Source: Hyphomonadaceae bacterium (GTDB lineage: Bacteria > Pseudomonadota > Alphaproteobacteria > Caulobacterales > Hyphomonadaceae). Taken from it: a stretch of 64,000 bases of DNA. The translations under genes and the position numbers were made by a program. The DNA is taken from contig JALHLR010000018.1 in NCBI GenBank assembly GCA_022844475.1, forward strand, positions 1 to 64,000. Direction: 5' to 3'. This document shows positions 42,900 to 52,881 of this stretch, one piece after another. Under the pieces are notes generated by a model. That model was not told where the DNA came from, did not search any database, and saw only the letters and a list, made by a program, of their open reading frames with translations. Position 1 is the stretch's first letter; every line of letters starts with the position of its first letter.

Positions 42900-45464
42900 A
42901 TGGCGGGCAGGGCCGGGCCGACTTCGCTGGTTCAAGACGGCGAGCCTGGTTTGCAACAGGGCGTGACGGCGCGTGCTTCAGGGAAGCTCCAGCCTCAGGC
43001 TGCGATGACGTGGCTGGGCGCCGCCTGTCGCCGGTCATTCGAGCTGCTTTCGCCGGGTCTGCTGCTGTCGTTTGCGGTTGTTGGCGTGACCAGCGCCGCG
43101 CTCTTTGCGTTGATCAGGTACAAGTCCAGCAGCGACATGGCCGAAGCGCTCGTTCACTATCGCAGTGAATCGCAGCTGGAAGCGGAGCGCGCGGCGGGCG
43201 AGGTCGCTGAGAAACTGCACCTGATCCAGCAGGGATTGCGCACGATCACGCTCCTTCCGGGCGTTCGCAGGATCGCCAGTGAAGGTTCGGAAATCGACGC
43301 GGATTCAAAAGCGGCAATCCAGCAGCTTTACAACAATCTCAAGAGCAATGTGGATATCTCGGAGGTCTACATTGTTCCTGCTGACATCGATCCGGATCGC
43401 CCCGAGGCTTCGCACGAACCGATAATGGCGTTCGACGAGTTGATCGTGAACGCGGCCGCCCGCGCGCGGGAACGGGGTGAGCTTGCCGAAGCGGAGCACG
43501 AGGAGGACGATCCAGAGGTCGAAATCTTCGAGTACCGCGCCTTGCGCGATCAGATGACGTGGCTGCGCGAAAACTATCCGACCGACGCAGCGTTTTCCGG
43601 CCTTGACCGGCCGATGATCTCAACCGCGGAAATGATCACGTGCGACAACACGGTCTTCATTCACACGCGCCGGGATGAAGACAGGTCCGGGATCATTCTG
43701 TCTGTGCCATTCTATGGTCTTGACGGCACATTGCATGGCGTCGTCTCGGCAATCGTGCGTACAGGCGCTCTGGTCGGCTATCTTCCGCAGAGCAATGCGG
43801 GGCTGTTGAACACCGCCCATGGCTTCAATGCACTGTCATCCGAGCCTGGCGTCGAGCGGCGGTTCCGCGATGACCTGATTGCAGGCCGTCGGTCTCCAGA
43901 TCTACTGTACTCTGCGGCAATCAAGCTCGGCGAGGACGATACGCGGGGTGACCTTGCGCCGATGGCCGCGCTGGATGTGCAGGGTGATTGGGTCCTGTGG
44001 GCAGGGCGGCCGAACTCAGACTTCTTTTCGAGCGACAGCGCCACGTCGATCAAGGCCTTTGAAAATCTGGCCACGGTGATCGCCGCCGTCTTCACGCTGT
44101 TGGCGCTGACCGGCCTTGTGATCATGCGCTTGTACCTGCTCCGGAGGACTGCCAACGAGGCGGCCCTTGCCGACGCACTGTATGCCGCTGAGGCGGCGAG
44201 CCGCGCCAAGTCGGCTTTCCTCGCGAACATGAGCCATGAGATCCGTACGCCACTGAATGGCGTTCTGGGCATGGCTCAGGTGCTGGAGTCGCAAAAGCTG
44301 AGTGCCGAGGCGCGCCCTCTCGTTGAAACGATCCGTGACTCCGGCAACAGCCTCGTGGCAATGCTCAATGATGTGCTCGATCTTTCGAAGATCGAGGCAG
44401 GCAAGGTGGACCTTTCGCCCGAGGACGCCGATCTCCGGCAGGTAATGCGCCGCGTCGAGCGCCTCTATACCGCCGCTGCTGCCGCCAAGGGGATCGCGTT
44501 GAAGGTCGAAATCGACGCGTCGGTTCCGGAGCGCCTTTCATTTGACGCCATGCGGATGCAGCAGTGCTTGTCGAACCTTGTATCGAACGCGATCAAGTTC
44601 ACGGAGTCCGGGACAGTTTCCGTTTCTGGAAACTGCCAGCCATTGGCTGGCGGCGGCTCGATGGTCCGGATTTGCGTGGCCGACACCGGCATCGGCATCA
44701 ATGAAGAAGCTGTCGGGAAGCTCTTTCAGGTCTTCACGCAGGCCGATGAATCTACGACCCGCCGTTTTGGCGGAACCGGTCTTGGTCTCGCGATCTCCCG
44801 CAAACTTGCGCGGTTGATGGGAGGCGACATCACAGTTGCCAGCACCCCCGGGCGCGGCTCCACATTCACATGCACCTTCGTCGCGCATTCGGCGGCGGCT
44901 CCGGTCTTGTCGATGCCGTTGAAGGCAGGTGCGTCGGCAGTCGACTTCACAAGCCTCGACGATCTCAGGGTTCTGGTCGTGGATGACAATCCGCTCAACC
45001 GGAAGGTCGTCAGACTGCTGCTCGCGCCGCATAATGCATGGATCGCGGAAGCCGAGAACGGGCTCGGGGCGCTCGAGCGACTTGACGCTGATACGTTCGA
45101 CATCGTGCTTCTCGACGCCCACATGCCCGTGATGGATGGAGCCACGACGATCAAGCGGATTCGCGAATCGAAGAAACCCTGGTCGCAGCTTCCCGTCATC
45201 GCCCTGACTGCGGATGCGATGAACGGCGATCGCGAGAAGTACCTCAGGATGGGCATGTCGGGCTACGCGTCCAAACCCGTCAACCGGGTCGCGCTCCTGG
45301 CCGAGATGTCAAAGGTGCTGGGTGACAGGCCAGCGAAGAGCGTCGAGCGCACCGCAAGCACGTCGTCCAATCCCGAAGCGGCAGGCGCAGACCAGCCAGC
45401 CTCAAGCCTGGCTGATGATGATCTGGCCAGCATTCTTGGCATGATTGATCGCGCGTCCGCTTGA
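42900..45464 (+). CDS. Hybrid sensor histidine kinase / response regulator
   Basis: An 854-residue inner-membrane signalling protein. Two transmembrane segments (about 44-68, [24 protein letters not shown], and 383-405) enclose a periplasmic sensor region of about 310 residues, probably Cache-like. HisKA follows with the phosphorylated His446 ([14 protein letters not shown]), then a HATPase domain ([39 protein letters not shown]) and a C-terminal receiver with Asp739 ([12 protein letters not shown]). The architecture suits phosphorelay through an external Hpt. No response regulator lies adjacent, so the partner is elsewhere. Confidence 0.93.
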   Translation: MAGRAGPTSLVQDGEPGLQQGVTARASGKLQPQAAMTWLGAACRRSFELLSPGLLLSFAVVGVTSAALFALIRYKSSSDMAEALVHYRSESQLEAERAAGEVAEKLHLIQQGLRTITLLPGVRRIASEGSEIDADSKAAIQQLYNNLKSNVDISEVYIVPADIDPDRPEASHEPIMAFDELIVNAAARARERGELAEAEHEEDDPEVEIFEYRALRDQMTWLRENYPTDAAFSGLDRPMISTAEMITCDNTVFIHTRRDEDRSGIILSVPFYGLDGTLHGVVSAIVRTGALVGYLPQSNAGLLNTAHGFNALSSEPGVERRFRDDLIAGRRSPDLLYSAAIKLGEDDTRGDLAPMAALDVQGDWVLWAGRPNSDFFSSDSATSIKAFENLATVIAAVFTLLALTGLVIMRLYLLRRTANEAALADALYAAEAASRAKSAFLANMSHEIRTPLNGVLGMAQVLESQKLSAEARPLVETIRDSGNSLVAMLNDVLDLSKIEAGKVDLSPEDADLRQVMRRVERLYTAAAAAKGIALKVEIDASVPERLSFDAMRMQQCLSNLVSNAIKFTESGTVSVSGNCQPLAGGGSMVRICVADTGIGINEEAVGKLFQVFTQADESTTRRFGGTGLGLAISRKLARLMGGDITVASTPGRGSTFTCTFVAHSAAAPVLSMPLKAGASAVDFTSLDDLRVLVVDDNPLNRKVVRLLLAPHNAWIAEAENGLGALERLDADTFDIVLLDAHMPVMDGATTIKRIRESKKPWSQLPVIALTADAMNGDREKYLRMGMSGYASKPVNRVALLAEMSKVLGDRPAKSVERTASTSSNPEAAGADQPASSLADDDLASILGMIDRASA

Positions 45465-45566
45465 TCGCGGTCCGGCGCCCAATTGCATGCGAGGGGGCGT
45501 CGGCCGGGTTGTGGCTGGTAGGTTCGGGGCTACACTCCGCGCGACGCACACCATAAGGGCCCGCAC

Positions 45567-46619
45567 ATGGACGGCTTCGAAGGCAAGACCGAGCGGGTTC
45601 GCTATGACTATCCGTTTGCGGAGCCGCCTGAGCCGGGGACCACGATGGAGGTCGCGCCCGGCGTGCGCTGGGTGCGCATGCCGCTGCCTTTCTCCCTGAA
45701 GTGGATCAACCTCTGGCTGCTGGAGGATGGCGACGGATGGACTGTGGTCGACACCGGCATTCCGAACTCCGAGACTAAGGCGCACTGGCGGACGATCTTC
45801 GACAACGAGCTGCAGGGAAGGCCGGTAAAGCGCGTGATCGTCACACATATGCATCCCGATCATATCGGGCTCGCCGGGTGGATGACGAGGAAGTGGCAGT
45901 GCGATCTCTGGATCTCGCGTCTGGAATACGTGACGTGCAGGATGCTGGTGGCGGATACGGGACGCGAGGCGCCGGACGCTGGCGTGAAATTCTATCGCGC
46001 TGCTGGTTGGACGCAGGAGCAGATCGACGTCTATGTCGACAAGTTCGGCGGGTTCGGGAAGGCGGTGTCGCAACTGCCGGACGCTTTCCAGCGGCTGAGC
46101 GACGGGGACGCGATTTCGATCGGCGGACGGACGTGGCGGATTGTCACGGGATGCGGACATTCGCCGGAGCACGCCTGCCTGTGGTGCCCTGAACTCAACG
46201 TGTTCATCGCGGGCGACCAGATCCTGCCGCGCATCTCGTCCAATGTCAGCGTCTTCCCGACCGAGCCCGAGGCTGACCCGCTGTCGGACTGGATCAATTC
46301 CTGCCGGAAGCTGAAAGCCACCATTCCTGAAGGGGTGCTGGTGCTTCCCGCCCATAACGAACCCTTCCATGGCGCGCACAAGCGGCTGGATTCGCTCATT
46401 GAGGGACACGAGACGGCGCTGGCCCGGCTGCTGTCCCGGCTGGATACGCCGAAGCGGGCGGTGGACCTGTTCGGGGCGGTGTTTGCCCGCGCGATCGGTC
46501 CGGACGTGCTGGGCATGGCCACCGGGGAGACCATGGCGCACCTGAACTGCCTGAAGCGTCGCGGTCTTGTGACGTCCGAGCAGGATGGCGGGACAACGCT
46601 GTACAGGCGGGCGTCTTGA
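45567..46619 (+). CDS. MBL-fold metallo-hydrolase
   Basis: A 350-residue metallo-beta-lactamase-fold protein with the zinc motif THMHPDHIGLAGW, the central GCGHSPEHACLW and the AGDQILPRISSN aspartate. The C-terminal part (AHLNCLKRRGLVTSEQDGGTTLYRR) looks like the winged-helix tail found in LACTB2-like thioesterase/hydrolase members. The substrate is unknown; thioester or nucleic-acid hydrolysis are both possible. Transcribed in the same direction as lepB downstream. Confidence 0.88.
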   Translation: MDGFEGKTERVRYDYPFAEPPEPGTTMEVAPGVRWVRMPLPFSLKWINLWLLEDGDGWTVVDTGIPNSETKAHWRTIFDNELQGRPVKRVIVTHMHPDHIGLAGWMTRKWQCDLWISRLEYVTCRMLVADTGREAPDAGVKFYRAAGWTQEQIDVYVDKFGGFGKAVSQLPDAFQRLSDGDAISIGGRTWRIVTGCGHSPEHACLWCPELNVFIAGDQILPRISSNVSVFPTEPEADPLSDWINSCRKLKATIPEGVLVLPAHNEPFHGAHKRLDSLIEGHETALARLLSRLDTPKRAVDLFGAVFARAIGPDVLGMATGETMAHLNCLKRRGLVTSEQDGGTTLYRRAS

Positions 46620-46712
46620 CGGCGGGGGCGGACGCATAACGTATACCCCTCGTATTTGCGCAAGCGGCTGCGTGGGCCTTTTCGCCCCCGAAAAGGCCTC
46701 AGGGACCTGTAG

Positions 46713-47648
46713 ATGACCGACACCCCGACTGAGCGGCCGGCAGACGGCCAGCCGGCCGCCAATGCCGGGGCTGAGGCTGCAGCCGAGCCCAGGCAGGGCC
46801 TCAGGAAGAAGCTGTTCCACGAGTTTCGCGAGACGGCGATGACGATCGCCATCTTCGTTCCTTTCTGGCTGGTGTTCTCGACCTTCGTCTACGAGCTGCG
46901 CTCGATCCCCTCTGAGTCGATGGTGCCTGCGCTCCAGGTCGGCGACCGGGTTGCGGTGGCGAAGTTCGCCTACGGCTACAACCGCAATTCTATCCCGTTC
47001 GGGCTTGGCCTGCTGGTGATGGGCGATGACCAGAAGAACCCGGAAGAGCGCTGGTTCGGCTCCGCACCGAAGCGCGGCGACGTGATCGTGTTCCAGCATC
47101 CGTTCGATACGAACAAGGTCATGATCAAGCGCCTGGTCGGGCTGCCAGGCGATTCCGTCGAGGTGAAGGGCGGCAGGCTGTATCTGAATGATGCGGAAGT
47201 GCTGCGCGAGCGGGTGCGCTCGACGACCTACATCCCCGATGACAACAGCCGCCTCACGACGGCGACCGAGTATCGCGAGACGATTCCGACCGGCGATGGC
47301 GAGTCCACGAAGACCTACCTCATCCATGAGTTCTCGGACTCGGATTCATTGGACGAGACGCCGCGCTTCACCGTGCCGGCGGGGCATGTCTTCATGATGG
47401 GCGATAATCGCGACAACTCTGAAGACAGCCGCGCGCCGTCCGGCCACCGCCGCATGGCGACGCAATTTCCCGAGGCATGGCCCTATCGTCCCTCCAGCCT
47501 TCCGGCCAACACGCGCGATGACGCGGTTGGCTTTGTGCCGATGGACTACCTGATCGGCCGCGCCGAGACGGTGTTGTTCACGTTGCACGGCTGCAAGCAG
47601 GCGCCGGGCGCGGAGTGCCCGGAAGGGCGGCTCTGGAAGGGGTTGTAG
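46713..47648 (+). CDS. lepB: Signal peptidase I
   Basis: Membrane serine protease that removes signal peptides of Sec and Tat substrates. The 311-residue protein has a cytoplasmic N-terminus, a transmembrane helix (TIAIFVPFWLVFSTFVY), box B with the catalytic serine (SIPSESMVPALQVGDRV), box D with the catalytic lysine (KRLVGLPGDSVEV) and box E (MGDNRDNSEDSR). Only one N-terminal membrane segment is evident. Its usual neighbours rnc and era are not present here. Confidence 0.95.
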   Translation: MTDTPTERPADGQPAANAGAEAAAEPRQGLRKKLFHEFRETAMTIAIFVPFWLVFSTFVYELRSIPSESMVPALQVGDRVAVAKFAYGYNRNSIPFGLGLLVMGDDQKNPEERWFGSAPKRGDVIVFQHPFDTNKVMIKRLVGLPGDSVEVKGGRLYLNDAEVLRERVRSTTYIPDDNSRLTTATEYRETIPTGDGESTKTYLIHEFSDSDSLDETPRFTVPAGHVFMMGDNRDNSEDSRAPSGHRRMATQFPEAWPYRPSSLPANTRDDAVGFVPMDYLIGRAETVLFTLHGCKQAPGAECPEGRLWKGL

Positions 47649-47691
47649 GGGCTCGTTGCGTACCGATAATGCGTGAAATTCGACTGATCCG

Positions 47692-47707
47692 TTAGCGCCA
47701 AAGTTAA
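47692..47707. promoter_or_regulatory. TTAG-N8-TTAA element upstream of the acetyltransferase gene
   Basis: TTAGCGCCAAAGTTAA lies 56 bp before the ATG at 47764 and matches 13 of 16 positions of the minus-strand element before the hybrid kinase gene. It may be a variant CtrA box or another shared operator. Confidence 0.3.
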
Positions 47708-47763
47708 GCGACAACGGGTAAGCAAAACCTGCTGCGAGGGCGTCGCGAGCGCAGGTTGGGTCG

Positions 47764-48942
47764 ATGCACGTTTCCCTGAAGCCTCCTTCTGAATTGACCG
47801 GGGCCGAGGTCGCTGCGTGGCGCACGCTTGCCGTCGCGAGTCATGACAATCCCTTTCTCTCGCCCGATTTTGCGCAGGCCGTTGGTCGCGTACGGGCGGA
47901 TGCGCGCGTGCTGGTGGTGCGCGATGCTGCGGGAGAGGTACGGCTGCTGCTGCCGATGCAGCTTGCAGCGTCCGGCCTCGCGCGGCCACTGGGCGCGCCG
48001 ATGTGCGATGTGAACGGGCCGATCGGAGCCGTGAAAGATCAGGCGCTGCTGCCGCAGGCGCTTGGGCGGGCAGGGGTCGCCGCCTATGCGTTCAGCGGCT
48101 GGACCGGGGCTGCGGATGTTGGCGGTGTGAAGATCCGGGCGCGCGAAGGCTCTGCCGTGGCCGACCTGCGCGGCGGATTCGATGGCTGGCATGAAGCGCA
48201 GCGTGAGCTGTATCCGAAACACTTCAAGAAGATGCGCCGCCTTGCGCGCCAGGGCGAGAAAGAGTTCGGGCCGGAGACCGTGACGTTCGGGCCTGCGACG
48301 GCTGAAGAGCTGGCGACGCTGATCAGCTGGAAACGCGAACAGTTCGCTCGCACGCGACGGCATGACGTGCTTGGTCCCGCATGGACGCGTGGGCTGCTTG
48401 AAACCTGCGCGGCGCAGGCCGGGGATGGTTTCAGCGGCGTGATGGCGGTCCTGCGTCTTGGCACGCGGATCGCCGCGGCGGAGTTCGGACTGCGCAGCGG
48501 GGCGACGCTGCATGGCTGGATGGCGGGGTACGATCCTTCCTTCGCTTCCTGTTCGCCTGGACTGGTGCTGCAGGAGCGCCTGCTGGAGCGCGCAGCAGCC
48601 TCTGGCATCCGGCAGGTCGTGCTGGGCAAGGGCGAAGACCACTACAAAAGGCACTATGCGTCGTTCTATGCGCCGGTCGACGACGGGGTGGTGACGGCGG
48701 CTGGATTGGCGGGAGGTCCGCGCGCGATGGCGGCGGGGCTGCTGCATGTGATGGAGCAGGGCCGATTCGGGCCAGCTTCGCGGCTGGCGGGGCGTACACG
48801 GCGGCGGCTGGACGTCATTCTTGCAGTCGAGACCAGCATGGGCGGGCAGCTGCGCGGGGTGCGGCGCGCGCTGGGCGAAGATCCGGCGGTCGACCGCACA
48901 CGGGTGGCCCTGACGGCGGCCCTGCGGGTGACGCCTTTCTGA
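47764..48942 (+). CDS. CelD/HfsK-type GNAT acetyltransferase
   Basis: A 392-residue cytoplasmic protein of the GNAT_6 (BcsL/CelD) type: NPFLSPDFAQAVGRVRADARVLVV at the N-terminus and, in the second half, the acetyltransferase core FSGVMAVLRLGTRIAAAEFGLRSGATLHGWMAGYDPSFASCSPGLVLQERLLERAAASGIRQVVLGKGEDHYKRHYAS. Relatives modify polysaccharides; HfsK in Caulobacter acts on holdfast. The polysaccharide link is by family only, since the glycan genes in this window lie some 8 kb away. Confidence 0.85.
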   Translation: MHVSLKPPSELTGAEVAAWRTLAVASHDNPFLSPDFAQAVGRVRADARVLVVRDAAGEVRLLLPMQLAASGLARPLGAPMCDVNGPIGAVKDQALLPQALGRAGVAAYAFSGWTGAADVGGVKIRAREGSAVADLRGGFDGWHEAQRELYPKHFKKMRRLARQGEKEFGPETVTFGPATAEELATLISWKREQFARTRRHDVLGPAWTRGLLETCAAQAGDGFSGVMAVLRLGTRIAAAEFGLRSGATLHGWMAGYDPSFASCSPGLVLQERLLERAAASGIRQVVLGKGEDHYKRHYASFYAPVDDGVVTAAGLAGGPRAMAAGLLHVMEQGRFGPASRLAGRTRRRLDVILAVETSMGGQLRGVRRALGEDPAVDRTRVALTAALRVTPF

Positions 48943-49026
48943 AACTGGCCAGATTTTCCGGGAGTTTCCCGGCCCGGCTACACAAGCGGGTTGGTTTTCT
49001 GGCGCGAGGCGCTAAAGCCCTTGCGC

Positions 49027-49662
49027 ATGGACGTCGTCGTCAAACCAGTTGACCGGCCCGCTGAGCGGCCCGCCCGGGCCGCGCCCACAGGGCGTATCAT
49101 CGTCGTGCGCCATGGGCGTCCGCAGGTGATTCCCAAGGAAGGCCCGCCGATGGGCTGGAAGGACTACAAGGCCTGGTGGGCAAAGTACGAGCTGAGCTCT
49201 CTGAAGGAGGGGCAGCGATGCCCCGAGGCGCTGCTGAGCCAGATCAACGACGACGCGATCATCATGTCGAGCGCCCGGCAGCGGGCGATCGAGACGGCGG
49301 GGCAGCTCGGCCGCGGGCGTGACGTGAAGCACGACCCCATGTTCAACGAGGCGCCGCTTCCAGCGCCGAAGCTTGGCATCTTTCCGATGCGGCCGAAGAA
49401 CTGGAACAAGATCGCGCGCCTGCTCTGGATGCTCGGGCATAGCGGTGGCGAAGAGCATGTCAGTGAAGCCAAGCGCCGCGCGGCGAAGGCGGCCGAGGTG
49501 CTGGTGAAGACGGCGGAGGAAAGTGGCGGGTGCGACGTGGTGCTTGCCGCACACGGCTGGTTCAACCGCATGTTGCGGCCGCAACTGAAAAAGCGCGGCT
49601 GGGTCAACGTCCATGACGGCGGCGACAAGTACTGGTCGTTCAGGATTTATCAGAAGCGTTAG
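49027..49662 (+). CDS. Histidine phosphatase superfamily protein
   Basis: A 211-residue phosphoglycerate-mutase-like phosphatase. The phosphoacceptor motif is RIIVVRHGRP near residue 27, and the C-terminal AAHGWFNRMLRP carries the second active-site histidine. MSSARQRAIETA includes the conserved SSARQR variant of SxxxRA. The substrate is not predictable. The ATG at 49027 is used; the ORF-track start at 48991 is a TTG without better support. Confidence 0.82.
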   Translation: MDVVVKPVDRPAERPARAAPTGRIIVVRHGRPQVIPKEGPPMGWKDYKAWWAKYELSSLKEGQRCPEALLSQINDDAIIMSSARQRAIETAGQLGRGRDVKHDPMFNEAPLPAPKLGIFPMRPKNWNKIARLLWMLGHSGGEEHVSEAKRRAAKAAEVLVKTAEESGGCDVVLAAHGWFNRMLRPQLKKRGWVNVHDGGDKYWSFRIYQKR

Positions 49663-49739
49663 CCCGGGTCCGGCGGTCGAGAGGCTCTGCTTGCCTCGTG
49701 GCTCGATGCGCCTATGGTGCGCCAGCTTTGGAGGCGGGC

Positions 49740-49991
49740 ATGTCGAAGGCAGAGGCCGGACCTGATATTGCGACGATGAGCTTCGAGGACGCGTTGCGCG
49801 AACTCGAGCAGATCGTGCACAGGCTCGAAGCCGGCGATGTGCCGCTGGATGACTCGATCCGCATCTATGAGCGCGGCGCTGCGCTGAAGGCGTATTGCGA
49901 CAAGCGGCTGAAAGAAGCAGAGCTGAAGATCGAGAAGGTAAAGGTCGCCGCGGACGGCGCAAAGGGGCTGGAACCTGCTGATGATCTCTAG
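49740..49991 (+). CDS. xseB: Exodeoxyribonuclease VII small subunit
   Basis: An 83-residue all-helical subunit that binds XseA to form the single-strand-specific nuclease used in mismatch repair. The family signature is MSFEDALRELEQIVHRLEAGDVPLDDSIRIYERGAALKAYCDKRLKEAELKIEKV. GGAGG precedes the ATG at 49740, fixing the start 14 codons inside the listed ORF. It is first in the common xseB-ispA-dxs operon. Confidence 0.95.
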   Translation: MSKAEAGPDIATMSFEDALRELEQIVHRLEAGDVPLDDSIRIYERGAALKAYCDKRLKEAELKIEKVKVAADGAKGLEPADDL

Positions 49992-50027
49992 GTATCGGTC
50001 GGCGGCGGCAGGATTCAGGGTGATGGC

Positions 50028-50933
50028 GTGATCTACACGATCGACCCGGCATTCGAGCAGCGGCTCAACGAAGTTGCGGACCGTATCACGGTCGCGCTCG
50101 ACCAGCTGATCCCGCCTGCGTCGGGGCCGGAAGCGCAGCTGATGCGCGCGATGCGGCATGGCGCGCTGAGCAAGGGCAAGCGCCTGCGCCCGTTCATCAC
50201 CATCGAAGTGGGGCGCATGTTCGGCGCGCAGGAGAAGGCGTTGCTGCGCGGGGCGGCTGCGGTCGAGTGCATGCACGCTTACTCGCTCATCCATGACGAC
50301 CTGCCGTGCATGGACGACGACGACTATCGCCGCGGCCAGCCGACCGTGCACAAGGCGTTCGACGAGGCCACCGCCGTGCTGGCGGGCGACGCCCTGCAGG
50401 CGCTGGCCTTTGAGATCATGATTTCACCCGAGACCCATCGTGATGCCTCCATGCGTTGCAAGCTGGTGGAGCGGCTGGCGCTGGCGTCGGGAGCCCGCGG
50501 GATGGTCGGCGGGCAGATGATCGACATGCACCCGATGGCCGATGGCGAGGAGCCGCTTCAGGTACTCACACGCATGCAGCGGCTGAAGACCGGCGCGCTG
50601 ATCACGCTGGCGGGGGAGGTGGGGGCCTTGCTGGGCGGCGCCACCGAAGCCGAACGGCATGCGATTTCGGGGTATACAAACGACCTGGGGCTGGCTTTTC
50701 AGATTGTGGACGATCTGTTAGACGTGGAGGGTGATCCAACGATCCTTGGCAAGGCGACTTCCAAGGACCTGGACGCGGGGAAAATGAACTTTGTGTCCTT
50801 GTTGGGGGTCGAGGGGGCCCAGGACAGGGTGCTCTATCTCGCCGCCCAGGCGAAACAACATCTGGCGTCCTTCGGGTCCAGGGCGACATCTCTCCTTCAC
50901 ACGGTCGACTTTGTGCTCAACCGCCGCCATTAA
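50028..50933 (+). CDS. ispA: Farnesyl diphosphate synthase
   Basis: Prenyltransferase that condenses DMAPP and IPP into FPP. The 301-residue protein has the first aspartate-rich motif HDDLPCMDDDDYRRG, the second QIVDDLLDVEGD, the substrate-site GKRLRP and VGGQMIDM. The GTG at 50028 gives a complete N-terminus; an ATG six bases earlier is in another frame. It lies 36 bp after xseB and upstream of dxs, joining two steps of isoprenoid synthesis. Confidence 0.95.
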   Translation: MIYTIDPAFEQRLNEVADRITVALDQLIPPASGPEAQLMRAMRHGALSKGKRLRPFITIEVGRMFGAQEKALLRGAAAVECMHAYSLIHDDLPCMDDDDYRRGQPTVHKAFDEATAVLAGDALQALAFEIMISPETHRDASMRCKLVERLALASGARGMVGGQMIDMHPMADGEEPLQVLTRMQRLKTGALITLAGEVGALLGGATEAERHAISGYTNDLGLAFQIVDDLLDVEGDPTILGKATSKDLDAGKMNFVSLLGVEGAQDRVLYLAAQAKQHLASFGSRATSLLHTVDFVLNRRH

Positions 50934-50963
50934 TGATCCGGAATGCGCGGACAGGGATATGGC

Positions 50964-52877
50964 ATGACGACACCGACCCCATTGCTCGACCAGATCAAGA
51001 CCCCCGCTGATCTCAAGGGGCGGAACAAGGCCGAGCTACGCCAGATCGCTGACGAGTTGCGCGCAGAGACCATCAGCGCCGTGTCGGTGACCGGCGGTCA
51101 CCTCGGTGCCGGTCTGGGCGTGGTCGAGCTGACCGTCGCCATCCACGCCGTGTTCGACACACCGGCCGACAGGCTGGTCTGGGACGTTGGCCACCAGGCC
51201 TATCCGCACAAGATCCTGACGGGACGCCGCTCGCGCATCCGGACGCTGCGCCAGGGCGGCGGCCTCTCCGGCTTCACCAAGCGTGACGAGAGCGAGTACG
51301 ATCCCTTCGGCGCAGCTCATGCGGGCACGTCGGTTTCCGCAGCCGCCGGTTTTGCCGTGGCGCGCGACCTGCTTGACCGCGACAACCGCGTGATCGCGGT
51401 GGTCGGCGACGGCGCGATGAGCGCAGGCATGATCTATGAGGCGATGAACAATGCCGGCGCGATGCACGCGCCGCTGATCGTCATCCTCAACGACAACGAC
51501 ATGTCGATCGCCCCGCCGGTTGGCGCGGTGAGCCACTACCTGTCGCGTACGGTGTCCTCGAAGGGCTATCGGAAAGTGCGCAAGCTCGCCAAGCGCGTGA
51601 CGCGCAAGATTGGCATCGAGGGCATCGTGAAGAAGGCGGAGCATTCGATCCGCAGCTTCAACATGGGCGGTGACATGTTCGACGCGCTCGGCTTCTACTA
51701 TGTCGGCCCGATCGACGGGCACGACATGGATGCGCTTGTCGACGTTTTGGAGAATGCGCGCGACATGACGAACGGGCCGGTTCTGGTCCACGTCGTGACG
51801 CAGAAGGGAAAGGGTTACGACCCCGCCGAGAACGCCGACGACAAGTATCATGGCGTCTCCAAGTTCAACGTTGTGACGGGCGAGCAGGCCAAGTCAAAGG
51901 CCGGCCCGCCGAGCTACACCAAGGTCTTCGCGCAGGAGATGGTGCGGATTGCCGAGAAGGATCCGCTCGTCATTGGCATCACAGCGGCGATGCCGTCTGG
52001 TACCGGCCTCGACGTGTTCGGCCAGAAATTCCCTGAACGCTGCTTCGATGTCGGCATCGCCGAGCAGCACGCCGTGACGTTTGCGGCCGGTCTTGCGGCG
52101 GAGGGCATGAAGCCATTTGCGGCGATCTATTCGACCTTCCTGCAGCGCGGCTATGACAGCGTCGTGCACGACGTGGCGATCCAGAAGCTTCCTGTGCGTT
52201 TCGCGCTCGATCGCGCGGGCCTGGTTGGCGCGGATGGCGCGACGCATGCGGGCACGTTCGATATCGGCTTCCTTGGCGCGCTTCCGGGCATGGTGTTGAT
52301 GGCGGCGGCCGATGAGGTTGAACTGCAGCGCATGGTCGCGACGGCACATGCGATCGACGATCGCCCGAGCGCCTTCCGATATCCGCGCGGCGAGGGCATC
52401 GGCTTGCAGATGCTCGATGATCCGCAGCCGCTGGAGATCGGCAAGGGCCGCATCGTCAAGCAGGGCACGGCTGTGGCGATCCTGTCCTATGGCGCGCGGA
52501 TGCAGGAATGTCTGCGCGCGGCGGACATGCTCGACAAGCAAGGCCTTTCCACGACTGTGGCGGACGCGCGCTTCGCCAAGCCGCTGGACGAAGCGCTGAT
52601 TGCGCAGCTGGCCAAGAACCACGAAGTGCTGATCACGATCGAGGAAGGCGCCCGCGGCGGCTTCGGCGCTTTCGTGCTGCATTCGCTGGCCGAGCGCGGC
52701 CTGCTCGACAAGGGCCTGCGCATTCGTACGCTGACGCTGCCGGACGTCTTCCAGGATCACGACACGCCAGAGAAGATGTACGAGTTCGCCGGGCTCGATG
52801 CGCGCTCGATCGCTGCAAGCGCCATCAAGGCGCTGGGCCGTGGCGACGAGCGGGCGCTGAAGCTGATCGTGGGGTAA
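50964..52877 (+). CDS. dxs: 1-deoxy-D-xylulose-5-phosphate synthase
   Basis: Thiamine-diphosphate enzyme that starts the MEP isoprenoid pathway from pyruvate and glyceraldehyde 3-phosphate. The 637-residue protein has the TPP-binding [18 protein letters not shown], the N-terminal [45 protein letters not shown] and the catalytic glutamate in [15 protein letters not shown]. The ATG at 50964 with AGGG upstream is chosen over the ATG at 50943. It ends four bases from a convergent lipoprotein gene. Confidence 0.96.
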   Translation: MTTPTPLLDQIKTPADLKGRNKAELRQIADELRAETISAVSVTGGHLGAGLGVVELTVAIHAVFDTPADRLVWDVGHQAYPHKILTGRRSRIRTLRQGGGLSGFTKRDESEYDPFGAAHAGTSVSAAAGFAVARDLLDRDNRVIAVVGDGAMSAGMIYEAMNNAGAMHAPLIVILNDNDMSIAPPVGAVSHYLSRTVSSKGYRKVRKLAKRVTRKIGIEGIVKKAEHSIRSFNMGGDMFDALGFYYVGPIDGHDMDALVDVLENARDMTNGPVLVHVVTQKGKGYDPAENADDKYHGVSKFNVVTGEQAKSKAGPPSYTKVFAQEMVRIAEKDPLVIGITAAMPSGTGLDVFGQKFPERCFDVGIAEQHAVTFAAGLAAEGMKPFAAIYSTFLQRGYDSVVHDVAIQKLPVRFALDRAGLVGADGATHAGTFDIGFLGALPGMVLMAAADEVELQRMVATAHAIDDRPSAFRYPRGEGIGLQMLDDPQPLEIGKGRIVKQGTAVAILSYGARMQECLRAADMLDKQGLSTTVADARFAKPLDEALIAQLAKNHEVLITIEEGARGGFGAFVLHSLAERGLLDKGLRIRTLTLPDVFQDHDTPEKMYEFAGLDARSIAASAIKALGRGDERALKLIVG

Positions 52878-52881
52878 GGGC

